A model generated the notes under the pieces. That model saw only the letters and a list, made by a program, of their open reading frames with translations, was not told where the DNA came from and did no database searches. Positions 52,266-63,739 of a stretch of 64,000 nt of DNA are shown here, in pieces. Positions within the stretch are counted from its first letter, which is position 1, and each line of letters opens with the position of its first letter. Source of the DNA: Microvelia longipes (lineage: Eukaryota > Arthropoda > Insecta > Hemiptera > Veliidae); assembly GCA_018340805.1 (NCBI GenBank), contig JACMZG010001913.1, forward strand, positions 37,847,799 through 37,911,798, given 5' to 3'. The translations under genes were made by a program, and so were the position numbers.

Positions 52266-53447
52266 TTATTTTTTTTATATGTGCGTGTGTAATTTGTACA
52301 TGGCCTCTATGATATCTGTTAAGTGTTGCTAGAGGATGGGGAGGTAGTTTGGAGTATTCCAAACAACCTTTTGTTTTTCCACCCTAGTTAGCCTACTATC
52401 CCAGTCAGTACAAACAAGTGGCCCACATTATGAAAATTTGCTAAAAACATGGCAAAATGACATAGAGTAAATAATAATAATAGAACAACTACCAATATTC
52501 AGGGGACTTCTTCTGTGACATCAAACTATGCTGACTCCGCAATAATGCTATTACACACAAAGCACACGTTAAAATCTTTTATCATATTTTTCTACCTATT
52601 TTTCAGCCTATAGTTATTTAGTTAAGAATAATATTAATAAATATGCTAAATTTGTTTTAAATGTATTAATAATCACTTTTCCTTGCTTTTAACCAGTTGG
52701 TAACAAGTTGGGTAAAAGATAAGATGTTAGAGATGAGCGCTATACTATAAACTATTTTTAGTAAAAGGAAGTAAACAAATATACTTGTTATTTATGCCTC
52801 AACTATTGTGTAGGCCGACCAAATAATCTGCGGTAATGTGATTATAATTTCAATATTGCTTAATTCAGTGTAGTCTGTTGTCATGATATATTTATAGTTT
52901 TGTCATTGTTCATCAAATCGATTCATATCTAAATGAAATAGTGTAAACAAATTTTCATGTTTTAATTCGGAGTTTAATTTGTTTAAACTGAATGTACAAT
53001 GTGTCTCTTACTATCCTCAAACATTTTTTCCTCTTATTGTGATGTTTATCACACGCTCCTCCTTTAAACCAAGCTATTCTCTTTATTTAACTTAGCAACC
53101 TAGCTTATCAAGTTCCTTTTCTTTGAACTTGCCAATAATTTATGCTATCATATTTAATTTGACTACGTATTATATTTAATAAAACTCTCATGTTTCCTCC
53201 TTCCTATTTGCCCTTACTGCCTACATATAATTCTTTCTAATATAATTATGTTTAAGTTATAATTATCTGTAAGTTTAATTATCAAGGCTGTTCAACTGTA
53301 CTATATTTTTAATTAGATTTAATGTATTTGTTATTATAGCTCATAAAATGCAGTTATCTCCATTTGATGTTTTATAAAATAAACTTTATTTTTGTCTGAT
53401 TTTTTTATTTAAATATTTATTCTTATACATTTTTTTAATGATAATAG
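52266..53447. other. Intergenic DNA upstream of a possible orphan exon
   Basis: No convincing exon. The stretch ends with a polypyrimidine-like TTATACATTTTTTTAATGAT before AATAG, the acceptor of the candidate exon at 53448. Confidence 0.35.
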
Positions 53448-53587
53448 AATTGATGTATCAAATTAAAAATTGCGCTGAGGAATTGTCTTCAATAATATCA
53501 ACTCAAGCAGAGCCGGCTTTTGACAATAATGCTATCTACAGTGCCATGTTGAGTCTTTCATCTAACCAGCCAGATTCCATGAATTGA
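53448..53587 (+). CDS. Candidate terminal exon of an unidentified gene
   Basis: After an AG at 53446-53447, a 140-nt open stretch in phase 1 or 2 encodes LMYQIKNCAEELSSIISTQA, then EPAFDNNAIYSAMLSLSSNQ and PDSMN before TGA. Composition is protein-like (balanced, amphipathic start, local GC above the flanks), unlike other small frames nearby. No upstream exon could be matched in the window and no family was recognised. It could be a terminal exon of a gene with distant 5' exons, an alternative 3' exon, or a decayed gene fragment. Confidence 0.35.
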
Positions 53588-53931
53588 AAGACTTGTGTTG
53601 TTGGTGTTGATATTATTAATTAACAACATTTTGTCAATAGATTAAACAAATAGGCAAAGCAATTGAAAGATATATTAATTAAAGAAGGTTTCATTTTCTT
53701 TGCCTTCACACATCCAATGCTATGAAGAGGTGAAATCATGGAAGTTGCAAAGTTTTGTAGAGGAGAAGCCTTGGCAATTCCCCTTCAATTGAATTTTAGA
53801 GGTGGTAACGCCTCTAAAAGCCAGTGAACTACCACGTGTAAAGCAGTGAATACAGCATGACATGTTGTAATAAAAGACAAGCTAATTGTGTTTATTACAT
53901 AAAACTTACTTATATACTTTTTTTTTTCAAA

Positions 53932-53935
<4 letters not shown>
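53588..53935. other. Flank of the candidate exon
   Basis: Nothing further is recognised apart from an inverted pair TTAGAGGTGGTAACGCCTCTAA at about 53795-53817, a short hairpin. Confidence 0.4.

Positions 53936-54009
<74 letters not shown>
53936..54009. repeat. (TA)n microsatellite followed by (GT)n
   Basis: Pure TA tract of about 70 bp and then TGTGTGTGTGTGTG at 54014-54027. Confidence 0.94.
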
Positions 54010-54011
<2 letters not shown>

Positions 54012-54027
54012 CTGTGTGTGTGTGTGT

Positions 54028-55084
54028 ATGAATGTATGTTTCCAAACCATTTCTTGTAAACATGATATCTTTTGAACAGTTAGATATTTTTTGATTAAAC
54101 TTGCCTAAGAAACGGCTTGATTCTTAACTTGTGATTGAGTGAGTCTTTCTCTAAGCTATAATTTCAGAAGGTTATTACAGCCCAGTACTAATTTACATAA
54201 GCATGTAAAAAAGGAAATATCTTTTTCTGATTGTTTCTTAATGTAATAAATGGGTATTATTATTGGTACAAAAATCGACCTTGAGAAGGACACAAACCCT
54301 AATAAAAACCAGGTAGTTGTGACGTCATTAACCCCGTATATTATCAGCTAAATTTTTAAATTTTGCTGCATTACAACCTGCACAGCACAGATTATTTATA
54401 GATTATTAAGTTCAGGTCTAAATTTCTTATTGCTATGTATTGTATTGAATTCTTATTCTGTTAAAATAAAGAATTAAAAAAAAATATATAAAATAGATAA
54501 AATTCAAGGTTATTATTTTTCGCCGCAAAAAAGGTCCTTACTTATGGGTTTTTAAGCGCTGAATCGAATAAAAACGGTCTGAAATCGATACAAAAGAGAC
54601 TCTAAAAAAGTCAAAAATCTGCGACATCAACACCAACATCGCTTTAGCAAATTTCTTGTTGGGCACTAGACAGGTGATTATTACTGTGGCTAGTGTTACC
54701 AAAGAGAGGTTTGAAAGGAAGCTCTGAAGGACCATATAAAGAATAAGGATAGGTAGAAGGCTGATTTAGATATCAAATCAAAAATATTCATTATTTACTT
54801 TTCCACTTATCTTCTTCTTCTTTATTTTAGTAAATGAGGACCGAGTCTGGTCTAATAAAGTTTATTAACAAGAAACTTTAATAATAATCTGTAACTAATA
54901 AATAGTACGTTAAAAATGCAAGATAATATTAACACCATTTCATCTTGTTTAAGCAAATCGATAAAAAATGAAATTATTTCTTACAAAAAAATTGCTCACT
55001 ATTTTTATTAACTATTAAATTGCTATTATTACTTCAAATTTTACTAAAAAAAATGTAATAATAATATTACTAGACACAATAATA
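54028..55084. other. AT-rich intergenic repeat debris
   Basis: 54265-54350 (CAAAAATCGACCTTGAGAAG, TTGTGACGTCATTAACCCCG) resembles part of the 5S-bearing repeat family. 54440-54490 (ATTCTTATTCTGTTAAAATA, AAGAATTAAAAAAAAAT) looks like a retroelement 3' end with an A-rich tail. A frame at 54538-54735 (-) is unassigned. Confidence 0.4.
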
Positions 55085-56915
55085 TTATTTACCTCCTGGG
55101 TATGAGGTTAAACTGCATCCACTGGTCCCTGCATTATGCAGGGTACCGGGACTGGTCAGAGCAAGCGCTACGGTGCTTGACGGGAAGAGAGGCGTTCCCG
55201 GCCCACTCCAGCTAATCCCGTGTCTGTTTGGCTCTATGACACAGCCGATCGTGCTTAAGGTCCGTATGCCCGGCAGACATGGATAAACCTATAGGGAGCG
55301 CCTATTGGGAAGTCAGGCGCCTATTTGCGTCTGGCGGACTGAGTGGCGTGTCAGGGGGTGGCGACCCTTGATAAGGTTGACCTCGCAAGAGTCCTCTACA
55401 AGGTAGAGTCTTATTTTCTTTCCCTTTCTTGCTATCTCCTTATCTCTAACTTTCCTTCACCATTCCTCTTGCCTTCCTACTCTCTCACCTTTCCTTCTCT
55501 TTTACCTTTATTTTAATTTTTTCTCTTGTTTTATTTCATGCTGTCTACCTCTTATTTTTTTCACTATTTTGTTTAAGTATTAATTTTCTTTATTTTATGT
55601 TCATTTATTTATTTATTTTTGTTAAGACTTTTTCCAAAGATAGGTGCCGATCGTCGTGCGTCCTCTACCAGGTAGAGTTTGGGTTTCTTCTCAAAAGAGG
55701 TGCCAAGTGCGTCCTCTAACGGGTTGAATCTTATAACTTTTTTCTAAAAGAGGTGCGATCCCGGGCTGCTGGTCACCGCCGTTTAGTATGTCGTGGAGGG
55801 TTTAGTCGCCCTCCTGCTGTGTGCCTAGCACTGCCATACCAAAGCGTCGGATGCCTGGTAGAAGGGGGGGCCTGTTGCGTTGCGTTAATTCTCGCTTCAG
55901 GTCACTATCCAGTGGGTCAGTCGTGGCTAGAACTGTCGGAGGTCCTAGTGCTTCGTGTGACTCCTACCGTCCGCCTTGGCTCACCCGCGGGTAGGCTCAC
56001 AGAAAGAGGAGAGGCCTGGCCAGTACTCCAGGGGGCTGGTTAATTAATTATCTAGTCCCCGCCCGAAAATCCCCTCTCCTCTCTGGTCACACCTCGGCTG
56101 ATTTCCCCTTTCACCTTTAGTAAAACCTATGGTTATAAAACCAAATAATGACTCGTTGAGTAGGAGTAATAGAGAAAGAGAGAGATTTGTGAAGTATTGG
56201 ACCGTAAAGAGAAGCGACGGAGGCAGCTTTGCTAATGTTTCCCCAGTCGCACTGAATAGCTCCATTATTGCGACATTAGGTGGTGAGGCTGAGAGCGTCT
56301 CAAAGGCTGGCTGCGGCACCCTTGTTTTTGGGGTTGCTTCGAAGAGCCAAGCGGAGAAGCTTGCAGCAGTGAAAGAACTAGCTGGGATTAGCGTCAGTGT
56401 TGGTATAAACGAGAGCTTAAGCAGTTCTAAGGGAGTTATCTTCTGCAGAGACCTGATGAATTGCAGCATCTAGGAGCTAGAAGAAGAGCTTTCGCCGCAC
56501 GGTGTAATTAAGGTGGATCAGGTAACACCTCGAACCTCCAGAGGTAATTCCGAAAATACGGCTACCTACTTCCTGACCTTTAAATGGGAAGTTCCACCTA
56601 AGAGAGAGTAAAAGTAGCCTTTTACAAAGCCCTAAGTGTCCGGCGATATATCCCGGCTCCACTTAGGTGCTTTAAATGTTTTAAATTCGGGCACGTTAGT
56701 ATTAAGTGTACGAGTCAACACATGTGTACCTGCGGCAAGCCAGTCCATACTGACGAGTGCAAGCCTCCGCTTGTATGCGCCAACTGCGGCGGGGACCACT
56801 CATCTAGATCTTCGGCATGTCCTGAGTTTATCATCGAGAAAGAGATTCAGAAAAAGATAAAAAAAGAATGCATGTTTGATGGTAGTGAATTTTGCTTTCT
56901 AAAGAGTATCTAATT
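55085..56915 (+). pseudogene. LINE 5' UTR and ORF1 (gag-like, CCHC knuckles), decayed
   Basis: 55085-56128 is a GC-rich, non-coding leader with repeated GTCCTCTACAAGGTAGAG-type motifs (55391, 55663, 55711). ORF1 starts at 56129 (MVIKPNNDSLSRSNRERER). It has the pattern of the domain before the zinc knuckles in I/Jockey-type gag proteins (GxxxKSQAEKLxxVKELxGISV, then SLSSSKGVIFCRDL). A TAG at 56471-56473 and a 2-bp AG duplication near 56603 break the frame. Downstream, RCFKCFKFGHVSIKC, CTCGKPVHTDEC and CANCGGDHSSRSSAC give three zinc knuckles (C-x2-C-x4-H-x4-C for the first). The sequence leaves the LINE near 56890-56915; no ORF2 follows in this orientation. Confidence 0.8.
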
Positions 56916-57200
56916 GCGGACAGTTGCATATGAGGTGGAAAACTGATAGAGTTTGGCCGCACCATGAGCAAATTGGTCTTTCTTCTTTGGATATGAGTTA
57001 TCCTAGTATGTCCAATGCGCAATCTAGCCAAAATAATTTCCTCCTGTCTATTAGGTCTGAAATTTGTCTTCCAGTTGAATAACGTGGGTTTAAGATACTT
57101 TAGTTTGTCATTTGCACTGTTGGACCAATTAGCTTGCCAATTTCTAACCAAAACAAATTTAATTTCTCTGTCTAGATTTAATTTATAATTTTCTTTAACT
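56895..57200 (-). pseudogene. LINE ORF2 C-terminal fragment, opposite orientation
   Basis: The minus strand from about 57200 encodes WQANWSNSANDKLKYLKP, then RQEEIILARLRIGHTRITH, and after a frame change WCGQTLSVFHLICNCPQL. This is the conserved segment after RNase H in I/Jockey-type LINE ORF2 (W..S.NKLxxIKP, RxEExxLxRLRIGHTxxTH, CxxCxxxLxxxHxxxxC). It abuts the ORF1 fragment head-on, so the two are not collinear parts of one intact copy. Confidence 0.72.
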
Positions 57201-57204
57201 TAAT

Positions 57205-59096
57205 ATTCTGTAAACTTCATGAGTAACCAAATTAAGTCTATCAAAATAAACCTTCATAGTTATATTTACTTACCCATAGCAATGGTCCAATTAGAATTTT
57301 GAGAAAAAGTCTGTGGAAAATCTTGTAAGGCCAAAATCTAAACAAATATTTTTTTTCCATCTTTCCAAAAAGCATATTATGAAAGAAGTTGGGAAGTATT
57401 GACGATCCCATGGGATGATTAAGTATGTTGCCACGAGTGAGTAAAAAGCGCTAGTATCGATCCTATCAGACTCGTGGGATTTAGAAAAGCTTTATACTTT
57501 TGTTTATCTAACATCTATATCCACTTAGCACCTAATATCCGTTAGCAGAGGAACCTTCTTTTTATGTTACTCAAGGGAGCATTAATCCAGCCTTGCGAAG
57601 ACCGGAGCAAATTTTCTTCAATATTCAAACCTATAAAACTTCATTTAACCATCCCCTCTTATTTCTTCTTACGTTTTATTGAAGAATGTTGAAAGGTCAT
57701 GAGTAAATATTCCTGTACTAATGTAACAGTTGACTTATGGACTGACTGCTCAGTAAATATTAAATAGATTTCAGTCCAAAAAGAATATATTTAAATATAA
57801 AAACCTAAGCTTTCGAATAGGGAACCAAGTCTTCTCATAGATAAGAAATATCATGAACTCAATTACAAATTATTAATTAATAACTAATTATTAACTATTA
57901 ATAATCATATACAAATACAATTTAATTTGAATTCATTCCTATCATATTATTTTCATTTGCTTATTATAATTAAATTTTTTTGAGGTAGTACGAAATTGAG
58001 CACTTTATTGGACCGTTTTTAGGATGAGAAGCCAATCATTATTGTTATAGGAGGTTATTTAGTACTTTTCACCTCCGAGGACAATAATGAATGTAAAAAA
58101 ACTCCTAGGACGTAAAAGTAATTCATATATTGCCGCCATTACTGTAATGTAGCGTGTTCAAAAAAAACAATCTGTGTAAAACCTTCATGAGATTTCTTTA
58201 AAAACGCTCATTTTGTTTCTGTTTTTGTTCGTAGGCTAATTTTTTTTTTCGTTTTTAAAAGGTGTTCTAATTGACAATTTTTGTGTGTTTATTTGTAAAG
58301 CTTTTACATTTTTGAGTAAAAGTGTGAAGCTATGGATGAATTCAATGACGACAATAATATGGAGTTAATTGGACGTTTTGGTTTTTTTCAATTAAGTATT
58401 TAGCGCAGTTTCTTTAATGAGTCTACCTAAAAAAAAATAGTGTATGCCATCCGGCTGAGAATGTCAAGTCTTTGCAATTTTTCCCGACTCACTTCGCTCG
58501 TCGGTAAATCTAATTGCCGTGACATAAAGACACACTTCTCAGCCTTATTGCATAAATAACTATTATTTACTTAATAATTTGCATAAATACTGCATACAAT
58601 TCCTTTTTTGATTTTTTTATGATAATAAAAAACTTATATAAACTCCTATGATTCTTTTTAACTTTTCACTACTTATATATTACAATTTTTTTTATTAAGT
58701 ATGTTCCCATTTTATTTATTCTATATATAAAATACTTATTTTTGTCTTTATATCCTTGAATTATTCTTTTTATTATTTTAAATGTTTTTTTTTTTATTGT
58801 AATTGTAGTTACACTTAAAATATTTTAAATTCCTTTTTTTGTACTAATTGTTACACTTATATTATTGTATACTTTTTGTATTTTTGTAAAAAAGCGCTAG
58901 CTTGTGAATTATATAAATAAATAAATAAATTAAATAAACAATAAAATTCTTTAGGGCATTATTTAAATAGTAGGAGAGGTTATTATTTTCTCAACAACCT
59001 CAATAATAAATATTTTATTGATCAGTGACTCCAAGATGTTTTTTTTATACTTTTTTAACAAGTTTTGTTAATGGCAAAAGAATTCCAAGATGGTAG
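57205..59096. other. AT-rich intergenic DNA with minor repeat traces
   Basis: No gene. 58470-58520 has CGACTCACTTCGCTCGTCGG flanked by TGAGAATGTC and TCTCAGCC, likely transposon sequence. 58905-58940 is a (TAAA)n run after GCTAGCTTGTGAATTATATA, resembling a LINE 3' tail. A short frame starting ATGGATGAATTCAATGACGA (58332) ends after 23 codons. Confidence 0.4.
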
Positions 59097-59102
59097 AAAT
59101 TC

Positions 59103-59299
59103 ATAAGGTGATTCAATTCGATGTAAACAAACCAAACACGTGAGTTTATAACCAGACGTTTTTATGAATGACGTCGGTATAAGCGGTCAACATTGAACAT
59201 TTTCTATTTATTCCAGCTATGACGTCAATTCCGGACCATAACCTAACACGTCAAAAAAATTATTTCATTAAATAAAACCCTTCAATTGAATCACCTTAT
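59103..59299. mobile_element. 197-bp MITE with ATAAGGTGATTCAATT ends
   Basis: Left end ATAAGGTGATTCAATTCGAT, right end TTCAATTGAATCACCTTAT; flanked by AAATTC at 59097-59102 and 59300-59305. Interior has two TGACGTC sites (about 59169 and 59220) in a non-coding core. Confidence 0.75.
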
Positions 59300-59569
59300 A
59301 AATTCTATCAGCTTGCAGTGGACTCAACCAGTGACTATAGATACTTAAACAGTAAGACTGTCGACTCAATGGTGGGAAAATTTGGATTCCGGTCGACACT
59401 AGCGCGGCGGGGGACCTACCTTTCAATTGAGTGGGCGTGGCTTGATTTCCCGATTTTTGCCACAGTCAGTTCGAAATTTAATTTTTATACTTTATATAGT
59501 TATACTTCTAACTAACCCAACCACTTTAATCTTACACAGAACGCTTCTGATTATTTTTAAGTTTTTCAT

Positions 59570-59755
59570 TCAAGTAATTTATTAATTTAATCGATTCAAT
59601 CAGGTAATAATGAAATAGTGGCTAAAGTTTACACGTGGTAGAAGATAGATTTTGGCATTTAATGCAGCCTGTATTTTAATTACATCGGCAAGATGTGCAC
59701 ATGTGATTTAATGTAATTACCTGATAAAATTGACTAAATCAATAAATTAATTAAA
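59570..59755. mobile_element. Small inverted-repeat element
   Basis: AAGTAATTTATTAATTTAAT, CGATTCAATCAGGTAAT on the left pairs imperfectly with ATTACCTGATAAAATTGAC and AATCAATAAATTAATTAAAT on the right. The core is TTTACACGTGGTAGAAG...GCACATGTG. Non-coding. Confidence 0.6.
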
Positions 59756-60229
59756 TGAAATTTACACTTATCTGCCATCAGTAGCGTTCTCTGGAAGTTT
59801 TAAAATGGTTTCTATTAATTTTATTTTCTGAATTTCTGAAATACATGAACATGCAACGGCGAACCGTTTTTGTGAAAAATACATACAGAAAACAATTATT
59901 TTATAATAATAATAAATGTAGCTGTCATAACCAAGAATTGTCATGGTATTTATAAATTTAAATATAAAAATATAATCAGTCATTTTTGGAAAGCTATTGA
60001 GGTTATTTCATGAGTTGTCCGCACCTGCTGCCGCAGCGCTACTTTTAGTAGCTTGCGATAATCGAATCCAAACGTTTCCTCATTTAAGTTAACCCCCCCT
60101 GGACTCAACCCCTGTAAATTTTTGACACTTTATATAAAGTAAAACAACAACAATTATTAGGGTTAGCATAGTTTCATTGATTTGGTAAGAGAACCAGTTT
60201 CATTGAGACCTGGTAAGAGAAACAATCCA

Positions 60230-60530
60230 GTGATTGCACTCTGATTTCAAAAAATAGTATGAAATAACATTTCCTATAAGACGACTAAATAATATTTTTT
60301 TACAACGCTATTAAACGACAATAATGACTCAGCCAAAATTCATAAAACGCGAAAAAATATAATGATTGATTTGAGATTTGGCACGCTTGTAGACATATAT
60401 AAGACCAACAAATTTGACAGGTTTCATTATGTTATCAAGATTAGTTTAATTTCTATAGAATGACATGTGTAGGATTTTTAAAAACAAGAGGACACAATCC
60501 AATAACAATTGAGGACACCCATGTTGTTTT
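60230..60530 (+). mobile_element. 5S-bearing repeat family, fragment without the 5S part
   Basis: AACGACAATAATGACTCAGC, CATAAAACGCGAAAAAATAT, GATTGATTTGAGATTTGGCA, TTATCAAGATTAGTTTAATT and AATGACATGTGTAGG are in the same order as at 36305-36480. Confidence 0.6.
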
Positions 60531-60639
60531 TTTATGAGTTTGTCATTTTACTAGTTTATTTAAGTAGCATACTGCCACGGTATACGCGAATCTTTAAATG
60601 TTTTAGTGAAAAAACTATGTTTTAGTATATATATATGAA

Positions 60640-60643
60640 ACCT

Positions 60644-60712
<69 letters not shown>

Positions 60713-60713
60713 A
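60640..60713. repeat. (TA)n microsatellite
   Basis: About 70 bp of TA repeats inside a region of transposon fragments. Confidence 0.93.
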
Positions 60714-61304
60714 TTGATCAATGAGACCCCCTATTTTAAAAAATCCACTTGCCCCACTTCCCCCCCTCTATGACCCCAATCTCATAATTTTTTTTCTTCG
60801 AAAATTCGCTTAAAATATAAAAAAAATTGCACTTACCAACAGCAGAATTATTAGCAAACATCGCATCTGCCTGAAACAGGCGATAAAAATAAATTATATA
60901 ATGTTATATATAATTATTTTATATTATTTATACATATTTTTATTATACATACATACATTCCCAGCCAATTTTTGTAAGCCCGATAGCGCTCGTAGAGATA
61001 AACAGTTATATATAAACAGATTGGTATAAAAATCAATCTTATTGGAGAGAGGATCCTTATTGTGAAGTCATTAACCTGGTTTACTGAGTCAGCAATTTTT
61101 TTTTAAATCCGTGGAAATAAAGTTTAAAATTTTCGTCGGGAAAACGTTCTATACTGGAAATCCACCCCATGAAACCTCCTTATAACCACTCTTCCATGAC
61201 CCCAACCTCATAAGCTCATTTATCTAAAAAATCGCTAAAATAGTTGAAAGACAATCCAATTGAGGTAAAACTTGGTAAGAGTGCATTCCTTATGTATTAA
61301 ATAA

Positions 61305-61966
61305 TAGTCCAAGAGCCAAGCCTAAAAATGTGACTCATTTTGTTCTACTTCAAACCAAATTTTTCTGAAAATATACCTTTAATTATGAAGGAAAACCATA
61401 GTCTACATATTAAGACTGGAGCCCTTCATTTGAATGCGCTCTCTCAAAATATTAGAAAATCGCACAAATTCGTGTTTTCTTGTAATAAGTGGATCCCTGT
61501 AGGTCGTGTGCAAAACATGAAGATAATTATTTAAAAGCTGCTTAAAATTTACTATAAAACAAGTAATTTGTTAAATGGCCGAAAAAAATCACAAAATGCC
61601 AATATTTTTCCAAAGAAATTCGCTGACTTTCCATAAATTAACCATTTTTTCATTGTTTATAAAGAGCTATAACTTTGGTTATAGTCATCCGATTTTGATG
61701 ATTAAACGCTCGTTTTACAGAAAATTTTATCACCTTTAAAAATTGTTCTCTTCATGTTTTGCACACGACCCACCGGGAACCACTTATTTCAAGAAAACTT
61801 AAATTTGTGCGATTTTATATAATTTCGAGCAAGCGCATTTATATGATGAGCTCCACTCTGGATAAGCAGACTATGTTTTTTCTTTATAATTTAAGTTATA
61901 TTTTAAGAAATATTTGGTCTGAAGTAGTACAAAATGAGTCATATTTTTTTCAGGTTCGGCGGACTA
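61305..61966. mobile_element. Palindromic (foldback) element, copy 2 (about 660 bp)
   Basis: Starts AGTCCAAGAGCCAAGCCTAA and ends TCAGGTTCGGCGGACT. The halves mirror each other as in the 49424-50117 copy: TTTGTTCTACTTCAAACCAA / TTTGGTCTGAAGTAGTACAA, AGTAATTTGTTAAATGGCC, and ATTAAACGCTCGTTTTACAG. Two open frames (61340-61534, 61759-62049) arise from the arms and are not genes. Confidence 0.83.
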
Positions 61967-61984
61967 TAAGTATATTTAGAATCA

Positions 61985-62262
61985 TTTTAATACGGCTAGT
62001 ATATATACATTTTTTGTTTGATCACAAATGTTTAGCTGTATCGAGTTAGGTCAATAGCTAGATGGGTTACCGCTGAGAATAAAACTGATCTTAATATCTG
62101 AGGTCGAGCAAAGTAAGTTCGAGGACGTACTAGAATATAAATTTGGTGATTACCATATTTTGAGAACGAGCCAATTGAATTCGATGTGGTGAGGATGAGC
62201 ATAGCGAATCCGATACCGTAAGGAAAGTTCCGAGGTACCCCATACCAGATTTTTTAATAAAT
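61985..62262 (+). mobile_element. 5S-bearing repeat, 5S module plus tail only
   Basis: Starts just after the foldback element. GATCACAAATGTTTAGCTGT, ATCGAGTTAGGTCAATAGCT and AGATGGGTTACCGCTGAGAA (62020-62080) are 5S-like. The tail contains GAGGATGAGCATAGCGAATC and GTTCCGAGGTACCCCATACC. The upstream 900-bp part is missing. Confidence 0.75.
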
Positions 62263-63055
62263 GGGCATTCAATAAACAATAAATAAGGGGCAGCCTGAAA
62301 TGAGAACCTTGGAATTTTAGTCACAAATTATAGTCTTTTATCTCGATAAAATTTACAGCTACTATATTTACAATTTAAAATAGCTTACATCATAAAGCTT
62401 GATAAACAGAATAAATTTATTCATTTGAGACTGACATTCATAAAGGAATATTATAATTAGACACGATGTTAACGGTTTCAAGAGACCTCACTATAATATG
62501 TAAATAATAGCTTGGTGCTCAACGAGCTTGAAAATCAAAGATTTGTTGCAAATTAAAGCCGGTATAAATGACTTAGTCAACTATAAGTAAAGTGTCTGTC
62601 TAATGTTAAATTAATGACTGTTCGTCTTGCAAAGCTGGAGGCAATTTGCTTCAGTGAGATCGTTTTTAAATAAATAAGCTTTATAAATTATTGTAATGTA
62701 TATTTCGAAAGGTCATAATAATAATTTTAGTATGCATAGCGATTAGAATTGCAAGTGCTCTTGGTTAATTTTCAAAGAGATATTTAGTTATAAATAGTCC
62801 AGCATATTGTGTTCGACCTTAATCAACAGTACTTAGATGTTTAGATATCCTCAAAAATCGAGTTTGGAATGATATTAAAATTTTTAATTAAAATAAAGGA
62901 ATATAATTGCACTGAACTTTATATTCAGCATACTTGCCGTAAATTAGATATAATCGTGTTAAACTATTTAAGTTAAGATCAAAATTCCTTCAGAAATATC
63001 TCATCGATATAAATTAATCTAGGACACGAACATCTCGTACATGCATACATACATA
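62263..63055. other. AT-rich intergenic DNA, nothing recognised
   Basis: No gene, tandem repeat or clear inverted repeat was seen. Confidence 0.4.
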
Positions 63056-63065
63056 CATATATATA

Positions 63066-63150
<85 letters not shown>
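63056..63150. repeat. (TA)n microsatellite
   Basis: TA tract preceded by ACATACATACATACATA. Confidence 0.93.
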
Positions 63151-63152
<2 letters not shown>

Positions 63153-63240
63153 TGATCAGGGAGAGTCCCCTTTCAAAAAATCTCATAACAGTCTCATAAG
63201 CTCATTTTTTCTTTGAAAATTCACTAATATTAATATACAT

Positions 63241-63562
63241 CATTTGATACTACAGAGTTTCGTAAAACATGAAACAGCAGTAGCAAATGATTTATGTCTT
63301 GCTTGCCAACCATGATAGCAGCAAGACAGCACCTCTCGTCTCAGGTAAATACTTTAAAGTATATTATTTGGAATTTTAAGTGAAGGACAGTGAGAGTTCA
63401 GGATCTGTCGCCGCCCTAAGGACTTGGACTAACGAAACAGAGTGGCACATGACATTGAGTCATCGATGATGACGAATGTCGAATGATGGAACAGTTCCCA
63501 GATGTAGCATTGCTTTTTGCGTGTTACATTTCCTAGGTGTCTCTTGCACAATTATATTTTGA
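63241..63562. mobile_element. ATTTGATACTAC repeat, copy 2
   Basis: Begins CATTTGATACTACAGAGTTT and ends CCTAGGTGTCTCTTGCACAA, TTATATTTTGATAC. It shares GAACAGTTCCCAGATGTAGC and the CATGACATTGAGTCATCGAT region with the 35235-35522 copy, in part inverted. Non-coding. Confidence 0.68.
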
Positions 63563-63739
63563 TACATATTAGTACCCCATAGCGAATCTCTTGGATTTTT
63601 TTTATTTTTCAATCATTTATCTAGTTCTGTTGAATTTTTTTTTATGATGAAAGTTAGACTAAAGAATTCAGTACTCTCTTAGATACACTCTTATTTCGAT
63701 AAATATCGATTTCAGGAGCTGTCGTAGACAAAAGATTGT

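Noticed and set aside
54538..54735. Possible transposase C-terminus on the minus strand
   Set aside because: Hydrophobic frame without any motif of the hAT or other transposase families when read on either strand.
55753..56043. Open frame of 96 codons before LINE ORF1
   Set aside because: It lies in the GC-rich leader of the LINE, where stops are rare by composition; no gag or other motif is seen, while the zinc-knuckle ORF1 follows.
56831..57151. A host gene on the minus strand
   Set aside because: RLRIGHTRITH and the following CxxC...HxxxxC string identify a LINE ORF2 tail, and the frame shifts within it.
61340..62049. Two open frames of 64 and 96 codons
   Set aside because: They lie in the two arms of a palindromic element and show no protein family pattern.
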